NCBI GenBank assembly: GCA_028023455.1
Contig: JAQFVV010000320.1
Span: 682,001 to 746,000, forward strand
DNA length: 64,000 nt
Source: Epiperipatus broadwayi
Taxonomy: Eukaryota; Onychophora; Udeonychophora; Euonychophora; Peripatidae
Direction of reading: 5' to 3'
Shown piece after piece: positions 34,113-46,285 of the stretch. A model generated the notes under the pieces. That model was not told the DNA's origin, ran no database searches, and saw nothing but the letters and a program-made list of their open reading frames with translations. Numbering within the stretch: the first letter of the stretch is position 1; the number at the start of each line of letters is the position of its first letter. The position numbers and the translations under genes are program-made.

Positions 34113-36560
34113 AGACTAATAGTTCTGTAATTTCCAATATCTTTTGTCCTCTCTTAAATATCAATATCATTATTTTTCCCATTTCTATTATATCCTTTTC
34201 ATTTAGACATTTCATGCATAGCTTTGATAACAACTCTCTACTTCTTCATATTGTTGTTTTCTAATGCTTTTACATCCATTTCAGATCCAATTGCATATTC
34301 CACTTTTTTCATTATTTAAGTAATCAAGTGACTAATTGCTTAAGAGGTCATATGATGTTCATGAATCTTAGTGGTAGAATGAACATTTAATAGTTTTGTT
34401 CTTTTAGTCTCAATTGATTTTTTTTTTTCATATAACTCAGATGAGAATTGATTCTGGAACATTTAGCTCTGAATTTATAATTAACCACTGTTTTAAACTA
34501 TTTGGATTACCTTTAATATTTAAGATGTGTGGCATTTAAAATTATATTAATGCAATGAGATTAACTATTTTATTTTATTGTTTATAATTACTATATCATT
34601 ATATGGTAATAAAAAAAAATTCCACTTATTTTCTATCTCTATTTTTAATAATTGAGGTATCTTATCTTTTTATTGTTGAATTATTATTATTATTTTAATA
34701 TCAAGATATTCTTTTATATTTTTGGGACTTTTATTCTCTTCTACAGTTTTCCTTGTCATTTCAATGTTACAATTTCTTATGTCTATTAACTTTTTCCTAC
34801 CATTTTATATAATTATAGATATTCACCAAAGAAATTTTGATAGATTCAAACTCCAATAGTAGTGCTTGAAACATTCTATGTATGACTACTTTACTACATA
34901 AATAACTGAATAATCATTTTGCAGAATATATATTCAGAAAAATTTTTCCTCATCAACTATCTAGAATATCACAAATCATACAAGTAAATATTAAAAAAAA
35001 ATTCTTTTTATATTAATAATAATAAATCATCTAACTTTAATAATAACCTCCTATGTTTTTCTATTAATGTTTCAAGTATTGTAATCTAAATTTATATCTA
35101 TCCAAATTTGTATATATATATTTTTTATGTGTGGTTATTTATTTATTACATATTTACATGTTTGATTTATTACTCAAAGTTTAATGAATTAAATGAATTT
35201 TACACGACTTTGTCTTGTTTAATGTTTAGCTGTATTAAAATAGGGTGATTTGCAGAAGATTCATTGCTTTGTTTGTTGATGCTTTAATATCAAGTTGATT
35301 AATTTAACATTACTAATATAGGAATAAAAACTGTTATAATTATATAGATGAAGTATTATAACTTTATTTTTATTATTACATTTCCAAATCCATATAATAT
35401 TAAATCATCTATGCTCTTTATTACTGTTTTACAATGCTTATGTTACAATCCCCTATGACAATTTTGATTGCCCTACCAATCTTCTTCAGAACTTCTATTT
35501 ATAAATGGAGTTAAGGTTTAGAATTATAAATAGAAGTTCTGAAGATGATTTCTGGGGCAATCAAAACTGTCATAAGGGGTTGTAATATAAGCAATGTAAA
35601 ACAGTAATAAAGAGCATTAATATTAATAATTATATAGATGATTGTCAATACTATATAAACCTGATGATAATGTTTATTCTTAAAATTCATATATCCTGAA
35701 AAGTGATTGGTAGATTGTTTATGATATATAGTGATTGAACAGGAATGTTTCAAGCATTTTGATTGGAACTCACAACCTTATTTGTATATATATTTCTATG
35801 TGTGGTTATTTATTTAATTCAGTTCAGAAATTCTAAATAGACCATTAATAATTAATTTCAGATTTCTTTTTTTTTCATTGTCTTATTTTAAGTAACTGCC
35901 TTTTTTTAATTCCTGCTATTATCTATAGCTTCTTTTTTTTATTAGAGTATCTGTTATTCTTTTATTGACCTGGTTCAAATCTGAGCCACTTTGAAAGATT
36001 GTTAATATTATAAGATGGTATTGTGTTTTAGCTTAAATTCATTTAAGATTAGTAATATCAAGGATTTATATTATCTTTTATAATAACTTTTATTTCTCTA
36101 GCTCTGCAGTAAAACATATCTATTTCTCATTAATCAATCATTACTTCCTGAGTTTGATCGATTAAACACATACATATTTTATGTTATCCAAAATATAATA
36201 AAATCCTGTTGTGGTTTTATTTGGATTTTTTATATATTCATTACTGTCCTGGTTTATGCATCACAAATTCCAAAAGTCTATGTCCTTCTCATTTTTGCTA
36301 CATAATCTAATTTAACCACAGTATTTTTATTTTAATTGTTTTTCAATCTTTACATTAAAAGTTATTTTTAAAATCATATTTACATTAAAAGTTCCCATGA
36401 TAATTTTAAAATGATGTTTTGGTTTGATCAAAATCATTCTGTATTGCATATCCATATAAAAATCATTTACTTCTTTATTTAAAGAAGAACTTAATAGAGC
36501 CGAAACTGAATTATCCACATTTGTTGAATAATTCAATTGTGCCAAAATGTTGTTTTTCTA
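34113..36560 (-). mobile_element. LINE-D: decayed non-LTR retrotransposon of a second type
   Basis: On the minus strand an endonuclease block at 36327-36545 reads KEVNDFYMDMQ and PKHHFKIIMGTFN, equivalent to FYEDLQ and IIMGDFN (Asp replaced by Thr). Near 36230-36290 MRRT followed by FGICDA fits the downstream endonuclease part. At 34113-34330 the RT entry is readable (KKVEYAIGSEM, compare GKAxGPDGI, and MILIFKRGQK, compare LIFKKGDK). The RT core beyond it is replaced by F2 copy f. The inverted repeat at 35401-35640 is a further insertion. The wording of the motifs differs from LINE-A, -B and the 24-kb shard. Confidence 0.65.
35401..35640. mobile_element. small inverted-repeat element, arms about 100 bp
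   Basis: CTCTTTATTACTGTTTTACA to CAGAACTTCTATTTATAA (35415-35506) returns inverted at 35522-35617. The loop is about 15 bases. It has the form of a hairpin MITE. The frame at 35511-35753 is produced by the right arm. Confidence 0.75.
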
Positions 36561-36619
36561 TAATTTTATTTATAATTAATTTTATTCCAGATGTGTGCTT
36601 GGGAGTTCATAAGAAATTC

Positions 36620-36690
36620 AAGTGCCAGAGTCAATCCTGGAACCCCTTGATCCCAAGTTGGATGCTCTACCAACATGCCAAACTGTGCAG
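36620..36690 (-). repeat. tRNA-derived SINE remnant
   Basis: On the minus strand TGGCATGTTGGTAGAGCATC is a good box A and D-arm. It is followed by CCAACTTGGGATCAAG in the place of the anticodon arm and by CCAGGATTGACTCTGG, a T-arm with a degenerate box B. No A-tail or duplication could be seen. It is distinct from the 9.1-kb and 58.8-kb SINE families. Confidence 0.55.
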
Positions 36691-37395
36691 GGTCTTTTTT
36701 AAAAAATAGCAGATGACTATTTTTCAAATAAACTGTCTTTTCATCTTTCCTTCATATTTCATACAAAATAAGAATGACTTATGTAATATTACTCAGTTCT
36801 TTTTCCAATTCTTGCAAATTTTTTCCTATTTGAAAATGATCAAAAACCAAATAAAATGTCATCATCAAATAGTACATAAATCCATAACTTTATGATTCCT
36901 AGCATATTCTACCTTCAGTCACCAACTAAGCTGATGACCTACAGCTTGTAGAACATAAGAGTCATAATTTATTTTTACTGTCATAATGATATTTAATAAA
37001 AGTGAAAATTATTAAAAACTGCAAAGCTGTCAGTTCTAAATATTTGAATTCAAGCCAATCAAAAAATCTAAGCTGGATTAAAAATACTTATAACAATAAT
37101 AGATCACTTCCATGTATTTAAAAAGGAATTATAAAAATTACTAATAAATATGAAATGTTATTTTGCATTAGATTTATAAATTGTGGATTAAAAATACCCA
37201 TTAACTATAAATATCTTTGTCAAAATGTTAAGACAAATGGAAATACGTGGTCGAAATTAACACAAAAATAAATTTAAGTGCAGTACTTTAACAGCAATAA
37301 CTTACTATTAAAAAAGAGTGTTTATAAGAAATAACTTATTATTAAAAAGAAATATGTCTTTATGTTTGAAAAAAAAAAAAAAGATTTTAACAAAT
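36691..37395. other. AT-rich DNA without a gene
   Basis: No feature is supported. The plus-strand frames at 36521-36895 are chance or come from the SINE remnant. Confidence 0.45.
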
Positions 37396-37631
37396 GATGT
37401 GATATGTTGGACTAATTCCATCATTTATGAGTGAATGTTGAAAGTGTAGAAAATTTTAAACTTTATTTAAACTTTTCAAATACAAACAACTTGTTAGTAA
37501 ACACACATATAGACAATACAGGTGTTTACTAATAAGTTGTTTGTATTTGAAAAGTTTAAATAAAGTTTAAAATTTTCTATACTTTCAACATTCACTCATA
37601 AATGATGGAAATAATTCAACATATCACATCT
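37396..37631. mobile_element. inverted-repeat element, arms about 108 bp
   Basis: GATGTGATATGTTG and on to AAACAC (37396-37503) returns inverted at 37522-37631 with few differences and an 18-bp loop. The flanks carry the direct word ATTTTAACAAATGA on both sides (about 37384 and 37666), which may mark the insertion site. Confidence 0.75.
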
Positions 37632-38586
37632 TATAATATACCATCATTACAAACCTTCAGACAAATTTTAACAAATGAGTTTTACCAGTGCCTATTTATG
37701 GGTATGAGACATGAATATTTAAATATCAATAAATGAGAGTGTAAAAATCACAGAAAAATATGGAGAAATGTGTATTGGCATTAACAAAGAGAAAATGAAA
37801 TATGCTGTTAAAAGAACAAATAATTACTATCAATGTTATTAAATAAATTAAAAAGTGAACATGATATAAGGGGATATGACAATACATAGGTAATTGAAAT
37901 ATTAAACTGTATCTCAGGAATATTGTAAAATATATGAGAAGAGACCATTTGCTAGAGTGATATGGAAAAGAAAATAAATGCTAAGAAATTAGAGAAACTG
38001 AAATGAACTCAGAAAAACTATCTCACAGTGATTTAATAATGTTTGAAAAAGATGAAGGATATGCATGTGTATGTAGGCAATAGTTTGTGATGAATTGCAA
38101 GATATAAGTATTAATTAGAATGAACTATTAATTATTGCTGATGATCTAATAAATTTAATGAACAAACAATTTCCAGTAATATATATGTATTATTTTAACT
38201 ACATATAGTATTGAATTAGACCTTATATTCATTTCAATATTTTCTTTTTTTTAAATTTAAATTTACAGTTTGGAATTTCCTTAATTTAAATATACAATTT
38301 GATTTTTTTATGACCTAAAGCGCTTACTTTGAAGTATTCGAAATACGTAAATTGACCATGAACTTTTTTTAAAAAAATCATATGCATATGTAATGAACAT
38401 ATACTGTATTATAAACTATATATATATATGTAGTAATATTGATAACAATAATGATAAGAAATGTATGTTTGTAATATATAACAAATGAGGATATATCTGC
38501 TAGTGTTTATAGGAATAATGATCAAAACTTAATATTTTAATTATTTTAATTTATTCTATTTTAGTTGTTTAGTTTATAATATATAT
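37632..38586. other. A-rich DNA without a recognised gene
   Basis: The plus strand is purine-rich from 37720 to 38080 and could be an old LINE 3' part or exon, but no frame stays open and no motif is visible. Confidence 0.4.
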
Positions 38587-39241
38587 ATAGTTTTAACAAG
38601 GCTGTAAGCCTTAGCAATGAGCGTCTGAAAAAATCGTCACTAGGGACCTCTGTAGGTCTTTAAAACACATGCTTACACTATGAAGAAAAGAGAGAATCCC
38701 TTTCTTTACTTCGACCTTCTTTTATATATATAAATAGGTGAAGCAGAAGTGTTTTGATCTAAGAGTGTGAAGCTATTAAATACTTCACTAATTAAGTCCA
38801 CAATTCTTATAATACATTAATACTCGCGAAATCTTACGATTTACTACGAGTTAATGAAAAGATATTATAGTAAGAAATATATTACGATAATTTTAAATAA
38901 TAGTGAGCGTTTAATAAATTTATAATTACAACTTTAAAATTATCGTAATATATTTCTTACTATAATATCTTTTCATTAACTCGTAGTAAATCGTAAGATT
39001 TCGCGCGTATTAATGTATTATAAGAATTGTGGACTTAATTAGTGAAGTATTTAATAGCTTCACACTCTTAGATCAAAACACTTCTGCTTCACCTATTTAT
39101 ATATAAAAGTAGGTCGAAGTAAAGAAAGGGATTCTCTCTTTTCTTCATAGTGTAAGCATGTGTTTTAAAGACCTACAGAGGTCCCTAGTGACGATTTTTT
39201 CAGACGCTCATTGCTAAGGTTTACAGCCTTGTTAAAACTAT
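38587..39241. repeat. large palindrome, arms about 310 bp, loop 35 bp
   Basis: The left arm (38587-38897) and the right arm (38933-39241) are inverted copies with very few differences (for example TCGCGAAATC against TCGCGCGTA near the middle of the arm). The loop is 38898-38932. The outer 112 bases of each arm are the P repeat that also occurs alone at 23372-23483. The loop and its borders recur directly after the palindrome at 39247-39289. No protein of useful length is encoded. Confidence 0.9.
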
Positions 39242-39246
39242 TACTG

Positions 39247-39289
39247 AAATAATAGTGAGCGTTTAATAAATTTATAATTACAACTTTAA
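39247..39289 (+). repeat. direct copy of the palindrome loop
   Basis: These 43 bases (AAATAATAGTGAGCGTTTAA and on to ACTTTA) repeat 38895-38937 exactly or nearly so. They begin five bases after the palindrome's right arm ends. Confidence 0.85.
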
Positions 39290-40318
39290 TATATATATAA
39301 TTTCAATAAGCATGTACATTAAATCCCTAAAGATGAGCTATATATTGTAACCGAAAAGTCCACCTGGATCATAACAGGCAGAATTAATGATATAACACAA
39401 AACTGTTACTGTATAATCTGGTCACGGCCAGGGTGCACCGCAAAGACCCATCACAGCAGTACATGAAGGTACATTAAATTACCCAAAATAAATTGTGTGA
39501 CTATTTAATTAATTATCATTCTCACTAATGACTGTATCTTAAAAACTACACTTCAAAACCCTAATTTACGATTTTTATTTATGTGAGACCTTATGACTGA
39601 CCATGAACAAGATGGTATGATCTATAAAACTACTAAAGATTACTCTTCCAGGATTAAATGTATGATCCATTACATCAATACCAACTATCACATGGTGAAT
39701 ATAGGCCATTTAACAAGACAGTAAAAGTTATAGTCAGCCTCATAACATGATTGGCTGTAGCTCAGATATACTCAGGATTTTAGTACAGAAATGCCATGTA
39801 GAGTATTTGCTTTGCAATAAAAGGTAAGCATATAAACTTTAGGTTCTTTCATCATTAATTTAAATTTCTAATTAAATCAATAGCAATGAGACTCTTATTG
39901 TAATAGGTAAATCATAAATTATAATATTAGAAAATAGGTTCCATTATAATATTGGCTAGCAAACTTATTTATTAATTTAGGTCCTAATATCATGAACACC
40001 AATAGAAGTAACAAATTCTGGATTATATTCTAGAATTAACAAAGCAAAGTGGAGGTGATGTAGGAGGTAAATGGGATTTTATTATACCCTGTACATCACT
40101 AACTACCCAAGAACAAAAGCATTAAGATATTCTCTTACAATTTCAGTAAACCTTGTATGCATTATCAGGGACAATATGTGCTCTAATATATGGTCTATTT
40201 AATACGTTGGATTTTCTGGTTTCTATGTATGACAAATAGCAGAAAATTACATAATTAATATTTATTTACAACTCAATCAATATTAAATAAATAATTAATT
40301 AATACAATGTTCATAAAA
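39290..40318. other. AT-rich DNA without a gene
   Basis: A more balanced stretch at 39345-39450 (CTGGTCACGGCCAGGGTGCA contains a short palindrome) has no assignment. The remainder shows nothing. Confidence 0.45.
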
Positions 40319-40463
40319 ATTAGATAAATAAATAAATAAAATAAAAGACCATCACATATACTTGTTTCTATACCTGGATAATTTGCATGAATTAGATTAA
40401 TAAATAAATAAAATAAAAGACCATCACATGTACTTGTTTCTATACATGGATAATGTACATGAA
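40319..40463. repeat. tandem duplication, unit about 73 bp, two copies
   Basis: ATAAAAGACCATCACAT followed by TACTTGTTTCTATAC occurs at about 40341 and 40413. The repeated peptide GIETSTCDGLLFYLFI in the minus-strand frame at 40273-40479 is only a reflection of this duplication. Confidence 0.8.
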
Positions 40464-40607
40464 TTCCAAATAAACACAATATAAGATTTTCTCACAAATG
40501 GATTTGATTTCAATCCTTATAGAAGAGAGGATGGGTTCAAACACCTAGTCAATAACTTTCCAATATGACCATATCAGAACCAATGCACCTATACCCCAGA
40601 TTTATTA

Positions 40608-40631
40608 TAATAATAATAATAATAATAATAA
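40608..40631. repeat. (AAT)n microsatellite
   Basis: About eight uninterrupted ATA/AAT triplets. Confidence 0.85.
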
Positions 40632-40959
40632 ACATGAAAAATCTGGCCACGAGAAGATAATAAATCAAAGAGAAGATTTGATTCTCAAATCAGCTTGAAA
40701 TATCATATAAATTGATATGTAATAAATTATGAAAATGATTAATCAGATGCCCTTTGAATGGCTGATAACTGAACACACAGGATCAATTTAAAGATGAGGG
40801 AACAACATCAGCATCATAATGTATGGAAACTCTGCCCAAACATATTTTATACAACAAAGAGCAATGATACTCCTGTAGATGTATTCATCCACACAATGGA
40901 ATAACAAAGCATTAAATGCCCTGTAGGTTTTTTAACCATCATCAGAGCAATAAGCACAA

Positions 40960-41145
40960 TTACAGACTGTTCCATGGATTAACCACCAGTGCAGGAACGA
41001 ATATAAAGGATATAATAAAATGACAAATGATTACTCTGTAGATTAGACCACCAGCACAGAATAATATGAAGAATATAAAAAAATGGTAATGATAATTCTG
41101 TAGATTAAACCACCAGCACAGAATAATACCATATAACATTATAAA
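40960..41145. repeat. tandem repeat, unit about 65 bp, three copies
   Basis: The word CTGTAGATTAGACCACCAGCACAGAAT (here cut into CTGTAGATTA and ACCACCAGCACAGAAT) occurs at about 41035 and 41097, with an older version CCATGGATTAACCACCAGTG at about 40972. Confidence 0.7.
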
Positions 41146-42887
41146 ATAGTGTTAACATTTATTTTCCAAATAAAAGAGACATAAAATTACCCTCATCAAT
41201 AAAACTGCTAAATTAGGAGGCATATGCAGTCTTACTAACCTGAATTAAGACATAAAAATGAAATAAATACTTTAATATAGGAAATAACTGAAATAATAAC
41301 CAACTCTGCCTAAAACATAGGTAAAATAATAATACATAGTTAATATAATATGAGTATAGGCACAGAACTCTGGAAAGACATACAGGATTAAGCCATATGG
41401 TGTTGATGCACATTATAGATTCATTAAATAATCATTAAACCTTTATGCAAGTGCTGTTCCCTTATAGTTGATTTTCTTCAATCTCTACATCATATGTTCA
41501 ATTCAATTAACATAAATTGGTAAATAATTATTTTAGGCCCAATAGAATATATACATGAACTTCATACACATATAGAATAATATATAATATGAACCAAAAC
41601 AAAATACATACTAGTTTAAATGACTACAGTAAATTTAAATACATAATATTTCAAATATATTGAATATTCCCAATAAAATCAATAACATTTTCTTACTACC
41701 TAATGTACAACATATAAATTAAATAGTTTTTCAATTACAACATATAGAATTTTATGAGTTTGATTGTATTTCCCTTCATTTCCACCCATAATGAATATTC
41801 CATAATTAATTGATTCACGTGTAGGACTTTGAATACTTGAGATATTTTTAAAAGATAGAATATGTATAATTTTAATTAGAGTATTCCTCAAAAGTTACAT
41901 TTATTTCATTACTTATATTTTAGATGTTACTTCAAAGTTAAAATATTTCATTACTTTTAATTTATTTAGTCAGTGTCGAAGACTAAGAATGGTTGTCCAA
42001 GCAAACCATTATGACAGTTATAAAACAATTTTCTGGTTAGCTGTTATCTTCTTTCAGCAACTATATTATAATTTTAATAATAAGATAACTCACATAGCAG
42101 GAATTTTATCTCTAATATCAATTCAAAGTGAGTTATAGCTAATTCCTTATCATTCAAACACTGGCACACAAAAATGTTAATGTAGCATTATACTCTGCAC
42201 ATATATAGCACCACCATGTGTTAAAGTCATGAAAGTAAAATATCACATCCCAGGTTAATATAGTTTGTAAACAATAAAGAATATTTCCAAGTCGACTGAC
42301 CTTTAAAATTGTTATTTCCATTTTCACAGTTGATAATTCCAGTACATTTCAATTATAGACATTTTGAAAGATAGTCAGCAATTAGATTTTCGGTTGGTAA
42401 ACTTGAACAGATTTGTTTAAATTTAGCTACACATTTTGTTATCAGCACATAATAATATCACAAATTTGAATTACATAAGAAAAGTTTAAATTATTTTTTT
42501 TAAAAGAGTAGTTTTCATATTTGTTATATGTTTAACAGCAGAAGAAAAAAAAGATTTTTCCACTCCTTACATACTTGCTGTTAGTATCGCAGTTTTTTTT
42601 AAAATTCTGAACGTTCTCTTTTCCCTTTTAGCCAATAACATTCCTCCTCATCTGCATATTTCTGTTAAAATGAAAGAGAAGAAAAAAAATGTGTTTATCA
42701 TATTTTATCAACTAATTCAAAATAAATTAACTAAACCATTTTAACTAAACTAAATAATCTTAAGATTATTTAAAGAGAAAAATAAATAATGATTATTTGT
42801 TTTTATTTATCTTACTAAATTTGATATAATACACTGTTAGTTTTTTTTTTCAGGTTAAACATAGCTTATCTAACTCAGTAATTGGAA
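41146..42887. other. AT-rich DNA without a gene
   Basis: No coding region, RNA or repeat partner was found. The minus-strand frames at 41213-41413 and 41700-41891 have A/T-biased composition and no motif. Confidence 0.5.
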
Positions 42888-43021
42888 CAAGAGCAAAACT
42901 AATATATGAAATAAAATAAATATATATAATAAGTAAAGCAAAAATGAAACTACACAAGAGCAAAACTAATATATGAAATAAAATAAATATATATAATAAG
43001 CAAAGCAAAAATGAAACTACA
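42888..43021. repeat. tandem duplication, unit 67 bp, two copies
   Basis: 42888-42954 and 42955-43021 are identical apart from one base (AAGTAAAGC against AAGCAAAGC). Both begin CAAGAGCAAAACTAATATAT. The near identity shows a recent event. Confidence 0.9.
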
Positions 43022-43739
43022 CAATCTCATCATTAAGTCAATTTGAATACAAGTATATACAAAGTGCTAACCATGATAATCAAGTCACCTAGAAGAAGAT
43101 AGAGAAATTTTGTATCAGTTACACCAAACTATATATTTGTACTCAAATATAAGGTTACAATATATATATAAAGAGGTCAAAAGTAATAAAAATATTTTTT
43201 GATAACTGAAATAGAAAAATATGCTTGTAGAAATAAGTGTATACTCTATTTATACCACTAAAATAAAAACAAACAATTAGTTTCAATAAATGTGAAAGAA
43301 GTAAAGTTTATTAAACAATTATTGGTAAAACAATAAACAATGTATTGCATACATGAATGGAATTCCAAATGCATTATAAATGCAATTTGACCAAAATAGT
43401 CAGATGTCTTGTAAAAATTCCTGTACTAGTAAAAAATTGATGATTTTTGTGTTTTGCATTATGGTAGAATATTAACACATAAAGTGTTGGATCAATTCAC
43501 ATATGAGAAAAGTATACAATTTGATCAGTTGAGTGATCTGTAGTACTCAGCAAGTCACTTTGGTGCTTGATCATCATCTGATCCCTTGAATAACTGACTA
43601 TAATTATTATTTATAGGAAATAGCAGGACTATTTACTCATCAAACAATAATTCAAGAAAAAGATGAAATCAAAACAGCTTTTCGAAAAAAAATTGTTGCA
43701 AATTAATAATTGACAAGAAGTTTGCAATATTTAATATGT
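43022..43739. other. AT-rich DNA without a gene
   Basis: Nothing is supported. Confidence 0.5.
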
Positions 43740-43910
43740 TCATCAACCATTATCAGTTCACTGCAGGGTGAAGGTCTCTCCAAGTTCACTCCATCTTCTC
43801 CGATCTTTGGCTTCTCTTCTCCACATCACCCTTGCACACGTTCTTATTTAATCCATCTCACATGTGGTCTTTTTCTGGGTCTTTTACAATCTCTTGTTAT
43901 GAGTCATTAA
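43740..43910 (-). mobile_element. LINE 3' shard, minus strand
   Basis: The sequence is noticeably less A/T-rich than its neighbours. On the minus strand it gives EKRSQRSEKME and TWRDLHPAVN, and in another frame WRREAKDRRRW, which resembles the W-x-x-x-A-x-D-R-x-x-W end of LINE ORF2 proteins. The DNA word TCAGTTCACTGCAGGGTGAA is of the kind seen at the conserved 3' part of LINEs. The assignment rests on a short match. Confidence 0.4.
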
Positions 43911-44892
43911 ATAAAAAAAAGTTTATATTAAAAATTTATCAATTGTCTATACTACTCATATGTGCGTGTGCACATAAGTTTTTTTTTTTTTAAAAAAAAA
44001 AAATTACTGACTACAGTTTCGATAAAATTAATTTATTTAATTGTCATATATGTAATACATATGTGTAGGTATGCACAAGCACTTTAGATATAAGATTGGT
44101 CGGTTTTTAATATTTTTATAATTTGAAAACAATTGATGAAATCCTATGAACTGATTACTATATCTGGAAGCTTGCTTAATAATTTTTTAATATTGGTGAT
44201 TTCCCCTAATTTAAATATTATTTGATAAAACTACAGGTTTTTCTATTTTAATAAATTGTAAACAAATGACGAAATCATTTGAACTAACTACGAACTTGCT
44301 ACTTTCAGAAACATCATGCATGATAATTAGATAAAGAAAATAATTATGAGATTTAAAAACTTGCCGTACAGGTTTTCAGCATATCCCTTTACCTGACATC
44401 AAGTTATGGAAAAAAATTTAACATAAATAATTTTCTAATATTACCAATAATAAATTGCATAAATTTCTTATTTCATAGTGATATAATAGTAAATGTAGGA
44501 TTACTGATAAACATTTTATAAAATTTAGATTTTTATTAAATTATTATAATTATACGGTATGGTGTAATAATTTTCGCGCTGCAAATCAATTTTATTACAT
44601 AATTAGTAATTTCTTGGCAAAGAATGTAATATTTTCAAATAAATGATTATGATAATATTAACTAGCAGTACAAATAAAACTTTCCATAACAAAAAAAAAC
44701 ACATTAGTTTGAGAATTTTATTTATGAATTATGTAACAATAATATATATAAAAAAATATCTTTCACACGTTTGCAATATTATTTGCAAATTAATCTATTT
44801 AAAATTACTGTTTTTAATCTTTTAAATATTATGCGGCACAATGATTACAGTACAATATTCATAAAATGTTTCTTTGTTTTGGTTAGCTAAAG
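43911..44892. other. AT-rich DNA without a gene
   Basis: T and A homopolymers meet at 43980-44003 and can form a hairpin. Nothing else is supported. Confidence 0.5.
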
Positions 44893-45060
44893 CAGGGGTG
44901 AAGAACCTTTTTGTATACTTATAATCTGATTCGTGGGCTATACAAAATTGTCCACTTAAAAATTGCCTATTACATTTGATCAAAAATGTAATTAACTTAC
45001 CTCTAATCTTTAACATTGGGCAATCTTTTTGTCTGGCAGGCCAATTTCAACTTTCCCCTT
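44893..45060. mobile_element. hAT-like element end
   Basis: CAGGGGTGAAGAACC is a typical hAT (Charlie-like) terminus and is followed by GTGGGCTATACAAAA and GGCAGGCCAATTTCAAC, the usual arrangement in small hAT derivatives. I could not find the opposite terminus, so either the element is truncated or the other end has decayed. The minus-strand frame at 44822-45016 covers it and is not a gene. Confidence 0.45.
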
Positions 45061-45141
45061 TTAAATGACAGCCTTTTTTTTTTTTTTTGTGAATTAAAAA
45101 TAAAATAACGTCATTATTATTAATAACTATTCCACATTTAC

Positions 45142-45440
45142 TTACAAATTTTTCGGATTCATCTTGAACCTATCTTCATGATATATATTATTAAATTTCT
45201 TCATATGTTCTAGATAGGTTAATTCTATAGCAGATAGGATGCAGTCTTCTATAAACTCCTCTTCATTTTCTGCCTTTTTTGTTTTTTGCAATAATTTGTT
45301 CTCACATAATTTTCTGACTTCACTGCACTCTTTATAAAAGATAACAGCTACTTGATGAAACTTTTTCAAGTTTTCTATTTTAATATTTCTTTCTTCCCCA
45401 TTTATTTTGTTGTAATCAAAATGTTTGGTAAATAGTGTCT
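45142..45440 (-). CDS. exon-like ORF, charged helical protein of unknown function
   Basis: On the minus strand the frame stays open for about 100 codons from 45440 down to the stop at 45142. It has no ATG at its start; upstream of it is an in-frame stop and an AG (minus-strand AAG at 45443-45441), so it looks like a last coding exon with a 3' splice site, although the pyrimidine tract is weak. The product is hydrophilic, rich in Lys and Glu and helix-prone (KFHQVAVIFYKECSEVRKLC, KTKKAENEEEFIEDCILSAI, NNIYHEDRFKMNPKNL). This composition is unlike the A/T-drift frames around it (Ile, Asn, Tyr, Leu, Phe), which is the reason for listing it. I do not recognise the family. It lies just beyond the hAT-like end and could also be transposon-derived. 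Confidence 0.4.
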
Positions 45441-46285
45441 CTTAATAATGTGTTCTTGATTAACTGGAATACTTTCCATTCCAGATATATCATGCAAATT
45501 GATTTACTATTTCTTTCTATTAAAAAATATGGATTGGTCCATTTCTTTTCAAATGTGCGATTTTCTTTGCCAATATTTTTTATCTTACTCCCTGCAGCTA
45601 TTTTAATATATATAAAAATTGCAAAAGAATAATAAAATGAAGTAAAATTCTAGTTTTATTTTTGCTAGTTATATGTTTTTCTGCAAAAATCATTATGTGA
45701 ACAAAATGTTTTCAGCATTGTAGATTAAATCCATAGTCAGATAGACTACACAATGTAGATAATTTGTTAGAATACTGCTCTTCTGATAGAATGAAATAAA
45801 ATTAGTATAAAGGTTGGAGAGAAAAAAAGATGCAGATGAAAAAATAAATATTTTATTTTTCTTAACTCTTAATTCAATATTTGCACGTATATTTGCCTTG
45901 TATTATTGTGTATGTTTAAATAGAAGATTTATACAGATCTATTTTATATACATTTATAAAAAAGTTTGGGGGATGGGGCAGATTGAGAGCTTTCAAAGGC
46001 CGGACTTGGGCTTTTGGACCTGAGGTTTCTCACACCTCAGTTAGAGTGACAAATTTGAATGATAAACATTTCGGAATAACTCATTCGGTCACTTTCGTTC
46101 TCGAACGTCTTTATGAATAACTAACTGTACAATTATTTCCATTTGTTTTCTAAATACCTGTATAATATTTATAATTAAGAAAATTATTCCTGTAAATGTA
46201 TGCAAAGATTCTCAGTATTTTTCTACAAGTCTTGAAAAATATCGTAGTAGTGGAAGCTATTATCTGATAAGATAATAGCAAACCG
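45441..46285. other. no firm gene; possible splice acceptor at 45597
   Basis: TTTTTTATCTTACTCCCTGCAG, read in two parts as TTTTTTATCTTAC and TCCCTGCAG, ends at about 45597 and has the form of a plus-strand 3' splice site. It is followed by only ten codons and a stop. No matching donor or upstream exon was found. A less A/T-rich patch lies at 45960-46110. Confidence 0.3.

Noticed and set aside
40273-40479. ORF with an internally repeated peptide
   Set aside because: The repeat of GIETSTCDGLLFYLFI comes from the 73-bp DNA tandem duplication and not from a repeat protein.
40960-43021. possible CRISPR-like array of short repeats
   Set aside because: The units are adjacent tandem copies with no unique spacers of constant length, and the sequence is from an animal genome.
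45435-45632. plus-strand ORF ending after a splice-acceptor-like site
   Set aside because: The acceptor at 45597 is well formed, but the ORF crosses it and the following exon would have only ten codons.
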